Both the position numbers and the translations under genes were made by a program. A stretch of DNA of 64,000 bases, from assembly GCA_050283925.1 (NCBI GenBank), contig JBNOAI010000012.1, positions 124,001 through 188,000 of the forward strand, read 5' to 3'. The notes below the pieces were generated by a model. It saw only the letters and a program-made list of their open reading frames with translations. It was not told the DNA's origin and made no database searches. The first letter of the stretch is position 1, and each line of letters opens with the position of its first letter. The stretch comes from ZC4RG25 sp023428365 (GTDB taxonomy: Bacteria > Pseudomonadota > Alphaproteobacteria > Rhizobiales > Hyphomicrobiaceae). Of the stretch, positions 43,022 through 51,022 are shown one piece after another.

Positions 43022-43335
43022 TCGCATCTCCTTGAATTCTTGGGTTCCGGGCGTGTTTTAGCACGTGGCTGCCGCACTGCCAGCGCAAAGGCCAGATCCG
43101 AATGAAGCGGATTGAACCTGCGCTCTGGGTCCCGGCTCTACGCAACCGCGCCTGCGGCGCAACTGCTCCGGCCAGGATGACAGAATGGGAAGACTGGCTT
43201 GACGTCACTGTCATCCCGGCCGGAGCGCATCAGCGCGTAGAGCCGGGACCCAGGGATGCGTCCACAAACTCAGCCTGTTCTGGCCGCAACTTCGTTATGG
43301 TGAAGCTCGGAGAGACGAGTGAGCGGTCCGCCAGC
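43022..43335. other. Gene-free gap carrying a long palindromic repeat
   Basis: This 314-base stretch between the GDYXXLXY gene and the RidA gene has no credible gene. It holds the palindromic element at 43125-43253 and the RidA ribosome binding site at its left end. Confidence 0.6.
43125..43253. repeat. Nested palindromic repeat element, 129 bp
   Basis: Outer arms CTGGGTCCCGGCTCTACGC (43125-43143) and its exact complement (43235-43253) match over 19 bases. Inner arms at 43165-43183 and 43208-43226 (GCTCCGGCC-GGATGACAG type) match with one mismatch around a 24-base loop. The whole element can fold into one long interrupted hairpin. It resembles dispersed palindromic elements common in Rhizobiales genomes. 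It lies between two minus-strand genes. Confidence 0.8.
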
Positions 43336-43911
43336 TTACAGCAAGGGTTCTTCGTACTGGAGTTTGCCGTCGATCATCAGACCTTTGATCGCGGAACGCC
43401 CATCCCGATCGACGGCAACGACGGCGGCCATTTTCTTCTCGCGCGCAAGATCCTCCAGCGCGAGCCCGGTATCCTCGGGGACGAAATAGCTTTCAATGCC
43501 GTACCGGACCCACACGAACTCCGGCGCGCGTCCCGTGCTCAAATTCCCATACTGCAACCAGCCCTGCAGCACGATTTGATCCGGCCCGACCGTATCCGGC
43601 AAGCGCGTACCGGCAGCCACCGCCTTGTATGAGCCCTCCGGCGTCTTTTCGATCGTCACATAGATCTTGTCGCCCGCACTCGCGCGCTCCTTGAACAGCT
43701 CTCCGGGGACGCGCGAGACGTCATAGCTCAGGCGCACATAATCTCCGCGGAAAAGACTCCTCGGATCGACCGGCACGATCGGCAGCACGATCTCCTTGCC
43801 GGTTTTGATCAGGTTGACACGGTCGACCACCATCCAACCCAACACCGCACTTTGCAGCAGCGCAACCGCTGCCACTGCGACCCACGCATTCCGCCAAGAA
43901 AAGTTGATCAT
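43336..43911 (-). CDS. GDYXXLXY-domain membrane-anchored protein
   Basis: A 191-residue protein with one N-terminal membrane anchor (AWVAVAAVALLQSAVLGWMVV) and a soluble, probably periplasmic domain. The naming motif GDYVRLSYDVSRVP is near residue 55. The domain family has no known function and is usually encoded next to DUF2157 proteins, as here. The ATG at 43911 overlaps the DUF2157 stop by 4 bases (ATGA), so the two are coupled. Confidence 0.85.
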   Translation of the reverse strand: MINFSWRNAWVAVAAVALLQSAVLGWMVVDRVNLIKTGKEIVLPIVPVDPRSLFRGDYVRLSYDVSRVPGELFKERASAGDKIYVTIEKTPEGSYKAVAAGTRLPDTVGPDQIVLQGWLQYGNLSTGRAPEFVWVRYGIESYFVPEDTGLALEDLAREKKMAAVVAVDRDGRSAIKGLMIDGKLQYEEPLL

Positions 43912-44993
43912 GGCGTGGCCTCCGTGGCGGTGCGCGCGTGCAGCCGGTAGGCCAGCCACGACAAGCCGATCACAATCAGGCCGGTGATCAGGAAAAACAG
44001 CGAGGTGCCGAGCAGCGTGCCGATGGTTTCGAAATACAGCGCCAGAACCACCGCCGAGAAACCGGCATAGCCAAGCCAGAGAATGGAGCGATGCTCACTG
44101 CGCCAGCCCCAGTAAACGGCTGCCAGCAGCAACGCCAGCATGAACACGGCCATCAATGTCAGCGTGCCGGCATCGCGCCGCTCTAGGAACGTGAACGCGA
44201 ACAGACCGGTGAAAGCGATCACCATCCCGTAGCAGAACGCCGTCGGTCCGATGCGTTTCCAAACGTCCCCGAACTGCTCGGCGGCAATCGACAGTCCGAC
44301 GATGCCGAGCCCGATCAGCGCCACCACCCAGTGCGCACCTTCGCGGACAACGAACCCGTTGGTGATGATCCAGCCACTGAGCATGATGGCCGCCAGATGC
44401 AGACCCGGACGCCAGCGCCGCCAGAAAAACGCCGCCGCAACCGCACCCCATCCGAGCAGAAACGGCCAATGGATGCGCTCGATCAGCGTGGTCTGCCAAC
44501 CGCTCCATAACCCGATCAGCAGCATGGCCAGCGCCAGTGCCGGATTGGATTTGAGCAGCACACCGGCCAACAGCGCTCCCAGCGCCCAAACCAGCACGGC
44601 CTCGGGCGGGTTGCCGTCGATGTGATACATCTGGGCAATCAGCATGATGCCCGCACCGAAAAAGCCGACGCCGGCCAGCACCGCTGCATCAGCAAAGGTG
44701 CGATGATCGCGTGACGCCAGCACTCCGGCTAGACCGTAGCTGCTCCAGAGAGCAATGAGGATGAGCATCAGCCGCGCGAGACGCGGCATGTCCTGCCAGT
44801 TGGCCGCAACGAAACTCATCGCGGCGAAACCGATCAGCACGGCCCCGAGCGTGGCCAGCGCCGTCGATAATCCAATCCCGCGACCGGATTGAGCCAACTC
44901 ACGACGGATGGCATCCGCGCCGGCGTCGGTCACCCAACCGGCTTCGCGCCAGCGGGGCAGATCGCGCTCAACACGGGACCTATAGCTCCACAT
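43908..44993 (-). CDS. DUF2157 polytopic membrane protein
   Basis: A 361-residue protein. The N-terminal cytosolic segment (RDLPRWREAGWVTDAGADAIRRE) is the DUF2157 signature. About ten membrane spans follow, from GLSTALATLGAVLIGFAAMS to LFFLITGLIVIGLSWLAY. Function unknown. It overlaps the GDYXXLXY-domain gene downstream, a pairing seen widely in bacteria. It starts 89 bases after ilvN and is separated from it by a hairpin, so it may be a separate unit. Confidence 0.85.
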   Translation of the reverse strand: MWSYRSRVERDLPRWREAGWVTDAGADAIRRELAQSGRGIGLSTALATLGAVLIGFAAMSFVAANWQDMPRLARLMLILIALWSSYGLAGVLASRDHRTFADAAVLAGVGFFGAGIMLIAQMYHIDGNPPEAVLVWALGALLAGVLLKSNPALALAMLLIGLWSGWQTTLIERIHWPFLLGWGAVAAAFFWRRWRPGLHLAAIMLSGWIITNGFVVREGAHWVVALIGLGIVGLSIAAEQFGDVWKRIGPTAFCYGMVIAFTGLFAFTFLERRDAGTLTLMAVFMLALLLAAVYWGWRSEHRSILWLGYAGFSAVVLALYFETIGTLLGTSLFFLITGLIVIGLSWLAYRLHARTATEATP

Positions 44994-45022
44994 CGCGCTT
45001 GCTTCCTTGGCTACCCGGGGAA

Positions 45023-45051
45023 GCCGTCATGGCATGGCAGTGCCTGACGGC
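45023..45051 (-). terminator. Hairpin after ilvN
   Basis: GCCGTCA (45023-45029) pairs with TGACGGC (45045-45051), and an inner GGCA/TGCC pair follows a single-base bulge. On the minus strand it lies 32 bases past the ilvN stop. There is no T-run after it, so the terminator role is tentative. Confidence 0.4.
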
Positions 45052-45082
45052 CTGTTAAAATGACCGGCTCAAACTCTGCCGA

Positions 45083-45631
45083 TCACATACCCTGGGGACC
45101 GCGCGCAATTGCGGCAATGCCGGTTCGCGATACTTCAACCAGGCCAAGCTCGGTCATGATCGAGATGAACTGCTCGATCTTGCTCGACCGTCCGGTGATC
45201 TCGAACACGAAATGCTCGGTCGACGCATCGATGACGGACGCGCGGAAAATCTCGGCCAGCCGCAGTGCCTCGATCCGCTTGTCGCCCTTACCCGCCACCT
45301 TGATCAGCGCCAGTTCGCGCTCCAGCGGCTCACCGATCACGGTCAGGTCGATGACGCGATGGACCGGAACCATCCGCTCCAACTGGTTCTTGATCTGCTC
45401 GATGACGGCGGGCGTGCCCTTGGTCATCACCGTGATCCGCGACTGATGCTTCTGGTGCTCGGTTTCGGTCACCGTCAGAGAGTCGATGTTGTAGCCGCGA
45501 CCCGAGAACAGGCCGATGACGCGCGCCAGTACGCCCGGCTCGTTGTCGACCAGGATCGACAACGTGCGGGCGACGATCTCCTGCTTGTTGGCCGGATCGG
45601 GATAGTGCGACTGCTTCTGGGTCTGCGGCAT
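45083..45631 (-). CDS. ilvN: Acetolactate synthase small (regulatory) subunit
   Basis: The 182-residue regulatory subunit of acetohydroxyacid synthase (IlvH/IlvN type). The N-terminal ACT domain has VDNEPGVLARVIGLFSGRGY near residues 25-44 and LTVTETEHQKHQSRITVM. The C-terminal ALS_ss_C domain follows (ELALIKVAGKGD; IEQFISIMTELGL). It binds valine and modulates the large subunit. A GST gene lies between it and ilvB, which is unusual since the two subunit genes are normally adjacent. The expected ilvC is not downstream. Confidence 0.95.
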   Translation of the reverse strand: MPQTQKQSHYPDPANKQEIVARTLSILVDNEPGVLARVIGLFSGRGYNIDSLTVTETEHQKHQSRITVMTKGTPAVIEQIKNQLERMVPVHRVIDLTVIGEPLERELALIKVAGKGDKRIEALRLAEIFRASVIDASTEHFVFEITGRSSKIEQFISIMTELGLVEVSRTGIAAIARGPQGM

Positions 45632-45661
45632 GACGTGTCCTGGGCTCGGGTAACGGCGGGA

Positions 45662-46345
45662 TCAGGCTTTCGGTTGATGGAAGACGGCGACGGGCGTGTG
45701 GCCTTCCTCATAGTGAGGAACGTGCCACGGCTCCTGCAGCGCCTCATGCCGCCACTTGATGAAAGCGGGCAGCTCCAGGATCTGGTCCATGTAGGCGCGG
45801 GTCTCGTCGTCGACCTTGATCTGATACGTATCGAGACGCGTGACGACCGGCGCAAACATCGCATCGGCGCCTGAGAATTCACCGTAGAGGAACGGTCCGG
45901 CCTTGCCGAACTTCTTGCGCGCTTCCTTCCAAAGCGCGCTGAGCCGCGCGACATCGGCATCGACATCCGGTCCGAAATCCTTCGGCGCGAATTGCTTGCC
46001 GAGGTTCATCGGGCACGCCTTACGCAGCGCCTGGAAGCCCGCATGCATTTCACTTGAGGCCGAGCGAGCATGCGCACGCGCTTTCGGGTCCATCGGCCAG
46101 ACGCCTTTGTTGATGTACTTGCCGTGCAGATATTCGAGGATGGCGAGGCTCTCCCACACGGTGACGTCGCCATCGACCAGACACGGCATCTTGCCGGTCG
46201 GCGAGACAGCCAGCATGCGCGACTTGGAGTCGGGCTGATACATAGGGATGACCGTCTCGTCGAACTGGATCGCCAGCGCAGTCATCGCCAGCCAAGGCCG
46301 CAACGACCAGGACGAGTAGAGTTTATTGGCAATGTAGAGGTGCAT
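45662..46345 (-). CDS. Glutathione S-transferase family protein
   Basis: A 227-residue GST. The N-terminal thioredoxin-like domain begins MHLYIANKLYSSWSLRPWLAM, with Ser12 and Ser13 in the position of the catalytic Ser/Tyr, and has GKMPCLVDGDVTVWESLAILEY, the cis-Pro and glutathione-binding segment. The C-terminal all-helical domain follows from about residue 90. The enzyme likely conjugates or reduces substrates with glutathione; its target is unknown. It sits between ilvB and ilvN on the same strand, so may be co-expressed with them. Confidence 0.88.
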   Translation of the reverse strand: MHLYIANKLYSSWSLRPWLAMTALAIQFDETVIPMYQPDSKSRMLAVSPTGKMPCLVDGDVTVWESLAILEYLHGKYINKGVWPMDPKARAHARSASSEMHAGFQALRKACPMNLGKQFAPKDFGPDVDADVARLSALWKEARKKFGKAGPFLYGEFSGADAMFAPVVTRLDTYQIKVDDETRAYMDQILELPAFIKWRHEALQEPWHVPHYEEGHTPVAVFHQPKA

Positions 46346-46465
46346 CGAGAATTCCCCGGGCTATCGCCATCGTGAGATCTGGGCCGTGATCCAAACGGCC
46401 GGCGCTCTGCGTTACACATCGCACCGACCGCATCATCTCACAGAACACTGAGTTTTTCAGCGCCC

Positions 46466-48232
46466 TTACACCAGCATCTTGCCTTCCTTGCCGATGGCGG
46501 CGCCGATTTCCTCATCGGAAACATTCTCACCGAGCAGCATCTCGTTGTGCGCCTTGCCCGATGGAATCATCGGGAAGCAGTTGGCGAGCGCGGCCACCCG
46601 GCAGTCGAACAGCACCGGCTTCGGCGTCTTGATCATCTCCAGGATGGCGTCGTCGAGATCGGCCGGGTTGTCGCAACGAATACCGACGCCACCATAGGCT
46701 TCCGCCAGCTTGACGAAGTCGGGCAGTGCTTCCGTGTAGCTCTCGCTGTAGCGGTTACCATGCAGAAGCTGCTGCCACTGGCGCACCATGCCCATGTACT
46801 GATTGTTCAGAATGAACACCTTGACCGGCAGGTGATACTGGATCGCCGTCGACATCTCCTGAATGTTCATCAGGATCGAGGCATCACCCGCGATATCGAC
46901 CACCAGTGATTTCGGATGAGCGATTTGCGCGCCAACCGCCGCCGGCAAGCCATAGCCCATGGTGCCGAGGCCGCCGGACGTCATCCAGCGGTTCGGCTCC
47001 TCGAACTTGAAGAACTGCGCCGCCCACATCTGATGCTGGCCGACTTCGGTCGTGATGTAGACATCGCGATCCTTGGTCAGATCGTACAGCCGCTCGATCG
47101 CATACTGAGGCATGATGACATCGCTGTTCGGCTTGTAGTTCAGCGACTTTTTTGCCCGCCACTGGTCGATCTGCTTCCACCAAGCCTTGTGCGCGGCCTT
47201 ATCGACCTGCGGCGCCTTCGACTTCCAGATGCGGATCATGTCCTCCAGAACGTAAGCGACGTCACCGATAATTGGCACGTGCGCATGAACGTTCTTGTTG
47301 ATCGAAGACGGATCGATATCGATGTGGATCTTCTTCGAGTTTGGCGCGAACGCGTCGATGCGGCCGGTGATCCGGTCATCGAAGCGCGCACCGACACAGA
47401 CCATCACGTCGCAATCGTGCATGGTCATGTTGGCTTCGTAGGTGCCGTGCATGCCGAGCATGCCTAGCCACTGCTTGTCGGATGCCGGATAGGCCCCCAA
47501 TCCCATCAGGGTCGAGGTGATCGGCGCACCTGTCAGGCGAACGAACTCGCGCAGCAACTGGCTGGCCTTCGGGCCTGAATTGATGACACCGCCGCCGGTA
47601 TAAAAGATCGGCTTCTTGGCCGTCGCCAACAGCTCCACCGCATCGCGCACGCCATCCAGCTCGGGCTTGAGGCGCGGCTTATAGGTTTTATGCGCGATGT
47701 TTGACGGACCGACGTAGTTGCCGGTCGCGAACTGCACGTCCTTCGGAATGTCGACAACAACGGGGCCGGGACGGCCACTCTTGGCGACGTAGAACGCCTC
47801 ATGAATGACGCGGGCCAGATCGTTGACGTCCTTCACCAGCCAGTTGTGCTTGGTGCACGACCGGGTGATGCCGACGGTATCGCATTCCTGGAACGCATCC
47901 GATCCAATCAGATGCGTGGGAACCTGACCAGTCAGGCAGACGACCGGGATCGAATCCATGAGAGCGTCAGTCAGTCCGGTGACGGCATTGGTCGCACCAG
48001 GACCTGACGTAACGAGCACGACGCCAACCCGGCCCGTCGACCGCGCATAGCCCTCGGCCGCGTGAACCGCGCCGCCCTCCTGACGTACGAGGACGTGCTT
48101 CACCGTCTCCTGCTGGAATAGCTCATCATAGATCGGGAGCACCGCGCCACCGGGATAGCCGAAGATGAAATCGACTCCCTGATCCTGAAGCGCTTTGATC
48201 ACCATTTCGGCGCCGGTCATCGGGCGTGCCAT
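46466..48232 (-). CDS. ilvB: Acetolactate synthase large (catalytic) subunit
   Basis: The 588-residue thiamine diphosphate-dependent catalytic subunit of acetohydroxyacid synthase, the first common step of branched-chain amino acid synthesis. N-terminal domain: GVDFIFGYPGGAVLPIYDEL with the catalytic Glu following at VRQEGGAVHAAEGYA. Central FAD-binding domain, then the ThDP domain with GGLGTMGYGLPAAVGAQ and the metal motif GDASILMN with NNQYMGMV. Alphaproteobacterial AHAS of this type is also called IlvI. It lies 103 bases downstream of miaA and has a candidate promoter there. Confidence 0.96.
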   Translation of the reverse strand: MARPMTGAEMVIKALQDQGVDFIFGYPGGAVLPIYDELFQQETVKHVLVRQEGGAVHAAEGYARSTGRVGVVLVTSGPGATNAVTGLTDALMDSIPVVCLTGQVPTHLIGSDAFQECDTVGITRSCTKHNWLVKDVNDLARVIHEAFYVAKSGRPGPVVVDIPKDVQFATGNYVGPSNIAHKTYKPRLKPELDGVRDAVELLATAKKPIFYTGGGVINSGPKASQLLREFVRLTGAPITSTLMGLGAYPASDKQWLGMLGMHGTYEANMTMHDCDVMVCVGARFDDRITGRIDAFAPNSKKIHIDIDPSSINKNVHAHVPIIGDVAYVLEDMIRIWKSKAPQVDKAAHKAWWKQIDQWRAKKSLNYKPNSDVIMPQYAIERLYDLTKDRDVYITTEVGQHQMWAAQFFKFEEPNRWMTSGGLGTMGYGLPAAVGAQIAHPKSLVVDIAGDASILMNIQEMSTAIQYHLPVKVFILNNQYMGMVRQWQQLLHGNRYSESYTEALPDFVKLAEAYGGVGIRCDNPADLDDAILEMIKTPKPVLFDCRVAALANCFPMIPSGKAHNEMLLGENVSDEEIGAAIGKEGKMLV

Positions 48233-48275
48233 GGCCTGGTTCTCCGCAGAAAAACGAGTTGCATAGGTACAAGCC

Positions 48276-48291
48276 GCCGATTTATCGGCGA
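48276..48291 (-). promoter_or_regulatory. Small hairpin in the ilvB leader
   Basis: CGCCGA-TTTA-TCGGCG is a perfect 6-bp stem with a tetraloop, 44-59 bases upstream of the ilvB ATG. It would be in the transcript from the candidate promoter at 48306-48332. Its role is not known, and I see no branched-chain leader peptide. Confidence 0.3.
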
Positions 48292-48305
48292 CAACGGCCG
48301 CGGAA

Positions 48306-48332
48306 CCTATAAGACCTCGCGGATGCGGTCAA
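48306..48332 (-). promoter_or_regulatory. Candidate housekeeping promoter of ilvB
   Basis: On the minus strand TTGACC (48332-48327) and TATAGG (48311-48306) are separated by 15 bases, just past the miaA stop and about 74 bases ahead of the ilvB ATG. The elements fit sigma-70 hexamers, but the spacer is shorter than the ideal 17. It is in an AT-rich stretch, which adds some support. Confidence 0.4.
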
Positions 48333-48335
48333 TCG

Positions 48336-49262
48336 TCAAATGTTTATGGATAGATCCAAAAGTCGCAATGATGATTGCATTTGTTGCAAATTAAATGACG
48401 ACCACGCAATCATATTTCTCTTAAGCCAAGTGAACTGCCTTTTGGCATAATGGCGCGTATCGGCTTTGGCGGCCGAAATCGCGTCCTCCATCGCCATCGT
48501 TCCGGTCAACGCGGACATCAATGCAGGCACACCGTGCGCAGTCATGACGGGCAGCGCCGGATCGAGGTCGAGCGCCTGCAACGCCCTCACCTCATCCAGC
48601 ACACCGTCCGAGATCATCCGGTCGAAACGGGTCTCGATGCGGCGGTAGAGAGCTTCACGCTCCGGCAAAAGAACCAGCCTGACGGTCTCATCTTCGCTCA
48701 ATACCCCCTGACCGCGAATCGTCTGCCAGACGGCCAACGATTGGCCGGTGCTGTCCAGAACCTCCAGCGCTCGCACGATCCGCTGGGTATCTCCGGGCGA
48801 CAGTCGGGCAGCCATTTCGGCGTCACGCTCCGTCAGAGCCCTATGGAGCGCCTCGGCCCCCAGACGGCCCGCCTCATCGCGCCAATGCTGCCGAACGTCG
48901 GGCGATATTGGCGGAATTGGCGACAACCCCTCCAGCAGCGCCTTGAAATACAAGCCGGTGCCGCCGACCAGGACCGGCAGCTTTCCCTCAGCCTGAACCT
49001 CGGCAACGGCGGCGGCAGCGTCGGTCACATACCGACCGACCGAGTACGCTTCTCGCGCAGGCACAAAGCCGAACAGACGATGCGGAACCCGCGCTTCCTC
49101 CGCCGGCGATGGCCGCGCCGTGAGAATGCGCAGCTCGCGATACACCTGCATGCTATCGGCATTGATGACGACGCCGCCGTAGCGCTCAGCGATCTCAATC
49201 GCGAGCGCGGACTTGCCGCTGGCTGTCGGCCCGGCAATAAGGATGGCGCGGCAAGACTTCAT
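48336..49262 (-). CDS. miaA: tRNA dimethylallyltransferase
   Basis: MiaA prenylates A37 of tRNAs that read codons starting with U. The 308-residue protein has the P-loop GPTASGKS at residues 11-18, the substrate motif INADSMQVYRELRILTARP, and GGTGLYFKALLEGL. The final 18 or so residues are encoded in a locally AT-rich stretch and look variable. It is divergent from serB, with 59 bases between the start codons, and upstream of ilvB. This miaA-ilvB-ilvN neighbourhood is common in Rhizobiales. Confidence 0.94.
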   Translation of the reverse strand: MKSCRAILIAGPTASGKSALAIEIAERYGGVVINADSMQVYRELRILTARPSPAEEARVPHRLFGFVPAREAYSVGRYVTDAAAAVAEVQAEGKLPVLVGGTGLYFKALLEGLSPIPPISPDVRQHWRDEAGRLGAEALHRALTERDAEMAARLSPGDTQRIVRALEVLDSTGQSLAVWQTIRGQGVLSEDETVRLVLLPEREALYRRIETRFDRMISDGVLDEVRALQALDLDPALPVMTAHGVPALMSALTGTMAMEDAISAAKADTRHYAKRQFTWLKRNMIAWSSFNLQQMQSSLRLLDLSINI

Positions 49263-49321
49263 ACGTCCTTGCTAGAACAGCCGCGCCGGGGCCGCGAGCG
49301 CGAAATGACGGAAAAGTTGAG

Positions 49322-50239
49322 ATGATGCTTTGCTATGCGCTCGTCCTGACCAGTTCTCCGGATGCACCGGCCGTCACCCCTGAGGTCGCGGCCAAGGCTG
49401 CCGCGCTCCTGCCCACCGGCGCAGAGCTGGACCAGGACTGGCTGGCGGATGGTGAAGCCTGGCGGGCGCTATTCATCAGTAATGATCCGAGCGAGGTCGT
49501 CCACATCCGGGAGGCTGTCCGCGCGGCGTTTGCGAACCTGCCTGTCGACGTCAACGTCGTCAGCGGCGAGTTGGCGTGGAGCCGTAAGAAGCTGCTGGTC
49601 GCCGATATGGAATCGACCATCATTGCCCAGGAGTGTCTCGACGAGCTGGCCGAGTTCGTCGGGCTGCGCGAACGCATTTCCGATATCACGGCTCGCGCGA
49701 TGCGCGGTGAGCTCGACTTCGAAGCGGCGCTGGACGAGCGCGTCGACCTGCTCAAAGGGCTCGACGCCTCAGTGCTGCAGACGCTCTACGATGAGAAAGT
49801 GACGTTAATTCCGGGTGCCCGCGAACTGGTTGCAACCATGCGCCAGAACGGCGCCTATTGCGCACTCGTCTCCGGCGGCTTCACCTTCTTCACGGAACGG
49901 ATCGCCACGCGCCTGGGCTTCAACACCCATCAGGCCAACACGTTGGAGATCATCGACGGCAAACTCGCGGGAACCGTGACTAAGCCTGTTCTAGGGCGTG
50001 AGGCAAAACTCGCCGCGCTGGAACGTTTGCGCAAGGAGCTTGGTCTCTTCGAACCCGAAACCCTGACAGTCGGTGACGGCGCCAACGATCTGGCGATGAT
50101 CCGCGCAGCCGGTCTCGGCGTCGCGTTCCATGCCAAACCGATCGTGGCAGCAGAAGCCCAGGCCTCCATCCGCCATGGCGACCTGACGAGCCTTCTCTAC
50201 CTGCAGGGCTACAAGAAGGAAGAATTTCAGACCGATTAA
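49322..50239 (+). CDS. serB: Phosphoserine phosphatase SerB
   Basis: A 305-residue HAD-superfamily phosphatase that makes serine from phosphoserine. After an N-terminal ACT-like region of about 85 residues come HAD motif I (ADMESTIIAQECLDELAEF, nucleophile Asp95), motif II in CALVSGGFTFFTERIA, and motifs III-IV in TKPVLGREAKL and VGDGANDLAMI. The second acidic residue of motif I is Glu97 rather than the usual Asp. The ATGATG start gives two equal choices. It is divergent from miaA and ends before a palindromic repeat. Confidence 0.93.
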   Translation: MMLCYALVLTSSPDAPAVTPEVAAKAAALLPTGAELDQDWLADGEAWRALFISNDPSEVVHIREAVRAAFANLPVDVNVVSGELAWSRKKLLVADMESTIIAQECLDELAEFVGLRERISDITARAMRGELDFEAALDERVDLLKGLDASVLQTLYDEKVTLIPGARELVATMRQNGAYCALVSGGFTFFTERIATRLGFNTHQANTLEIIDGKLAGTVTKPVLGREAKLAALERLRKELGLFEPETLTVGDGANDLAMIRAAGLGVAFHAKPIVAAEAQASIRHGDLTSLLYLQGYKKEEFQTD

Positions 50240-50261
50240 GCGCAGCCACCGATCCTCGACC

Positions 50262-50348
50262 CGTCATTCCCGCGCAGGCGGGAATCCAAGACTCCAAGCC
50301 GATCATATGAGTAAAGTTGCCTGGATGCCCGCCTGCGCGGGCATGACG
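50262..50348. repeat. 27-bp inverted repeat between serB and a convergent membrane protein gene
   Basis: CGTCATtCCCGCGCAGG... at 50262-50288 and its complement at 50322-50348 match over 27 bases with two mismatches, separated by 33 bases. It starts 22 bases after the serB stop and ends 29 bases before the stop of the convergent gene, so it can act as a two-way terminator. The sequence type (GTCAT-CCCGCG-CGGG) is a common dispersed palindrome in proteobacteria. Confidence 0.75.
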
Positions 50349-50377
50349 GATGTGGGAGATGGCGCGGAAACGGACGA

Positions 50378-51022
50378 TCAGGATTGCGCGCGCAGCATGA
50401 GCCGCCGCCAGAGATCACGAAGGGAAGTGCGCACACGCTCCAGATGTGGCCGCAGCGTTTCCCAAGCGCGCCTTGCGGCCAGCTTTGCCCGCGCTTTGAC
50501 CACTCGCGCATAACGCCACGCCCAGCTCGCGCGGATGCGTTCGAACAGCGCCTCTTTCCACGGCATCACCCAATTGTAGAGAGACGCGAACCACCCGATC
50601 TGCATCAGCTTTGGCTGGGTGAGAACGAAGATGCGGGCCAGGATCGCGGTTCCTGCGACCTTGGCGCCGAGCAGCAGCAGCACCGCGGTCAGAAAGTGCC
50701 CGGTCGCGACGAGATAAACCGCCGCGATCTTGAGCGGAAAGATCAGGCACGACGGCAACACGAACGCACACAACGCTCCATAAGGCGGAAGCGTCGTCAG
50801 CCAGTTCTCGAACCGCGCCCAGATCTCGAAGCGGCGCAATCTGGCAATGAGGTTCGCAAGTGGCCGCCAACCCCATTCCTCGAACAGCAGAAGCAGGGCC
50901 AACAGGATATCGACAGCACCTTTGGCAATCCGCAGCAGAGAGCGACCAACCCACGCTATCGGATTGGATCGCATAGCGTGATCCGGTGACGACGGCGGGA
51001 TATGGTCGCGAGGCTCCGTCAT
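50378..51022 (-). CDS. Hypothetical membrane protein downstream of the ABC exporter
   Basis: A 214-residue protein with no domain I can name. It has two or three hydrophobic segments (GAVDILLALLLLFEEWGW; GALCAFVLPSCLIFPLKIAAVYLV; FLTAVLLLLGAKVAGTAILARIFVLT) and a basic, Arg-rich C-terminal helix of about 50 residues. I recall similar uncharacterised proteins in Rhizobiales. The ATG at 51022 overlaps the ABC exporter stop by 4 bases, so the two are translationally coupled and may work together. Confidence 0.65.
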   Translation of the reverse strand: MTEPRDHIPPSSPDHAMRSNPIAWVGRSLLRIAKGAVDILLALLLLFEEWGWRPLANLIARLRRFEIWARFENWLTTLPPYGALCAFVLPSCLIFPLKIAAVYLVATGHFLTAVLLLLGAKVAGTAILARIFVLTQPKLMQIGWFASLYNWVMPWKEALFERIRASWAWRYARVVKARAKLAARRAWETLRPHLERVRTSLRDLWRRLMLRAQS

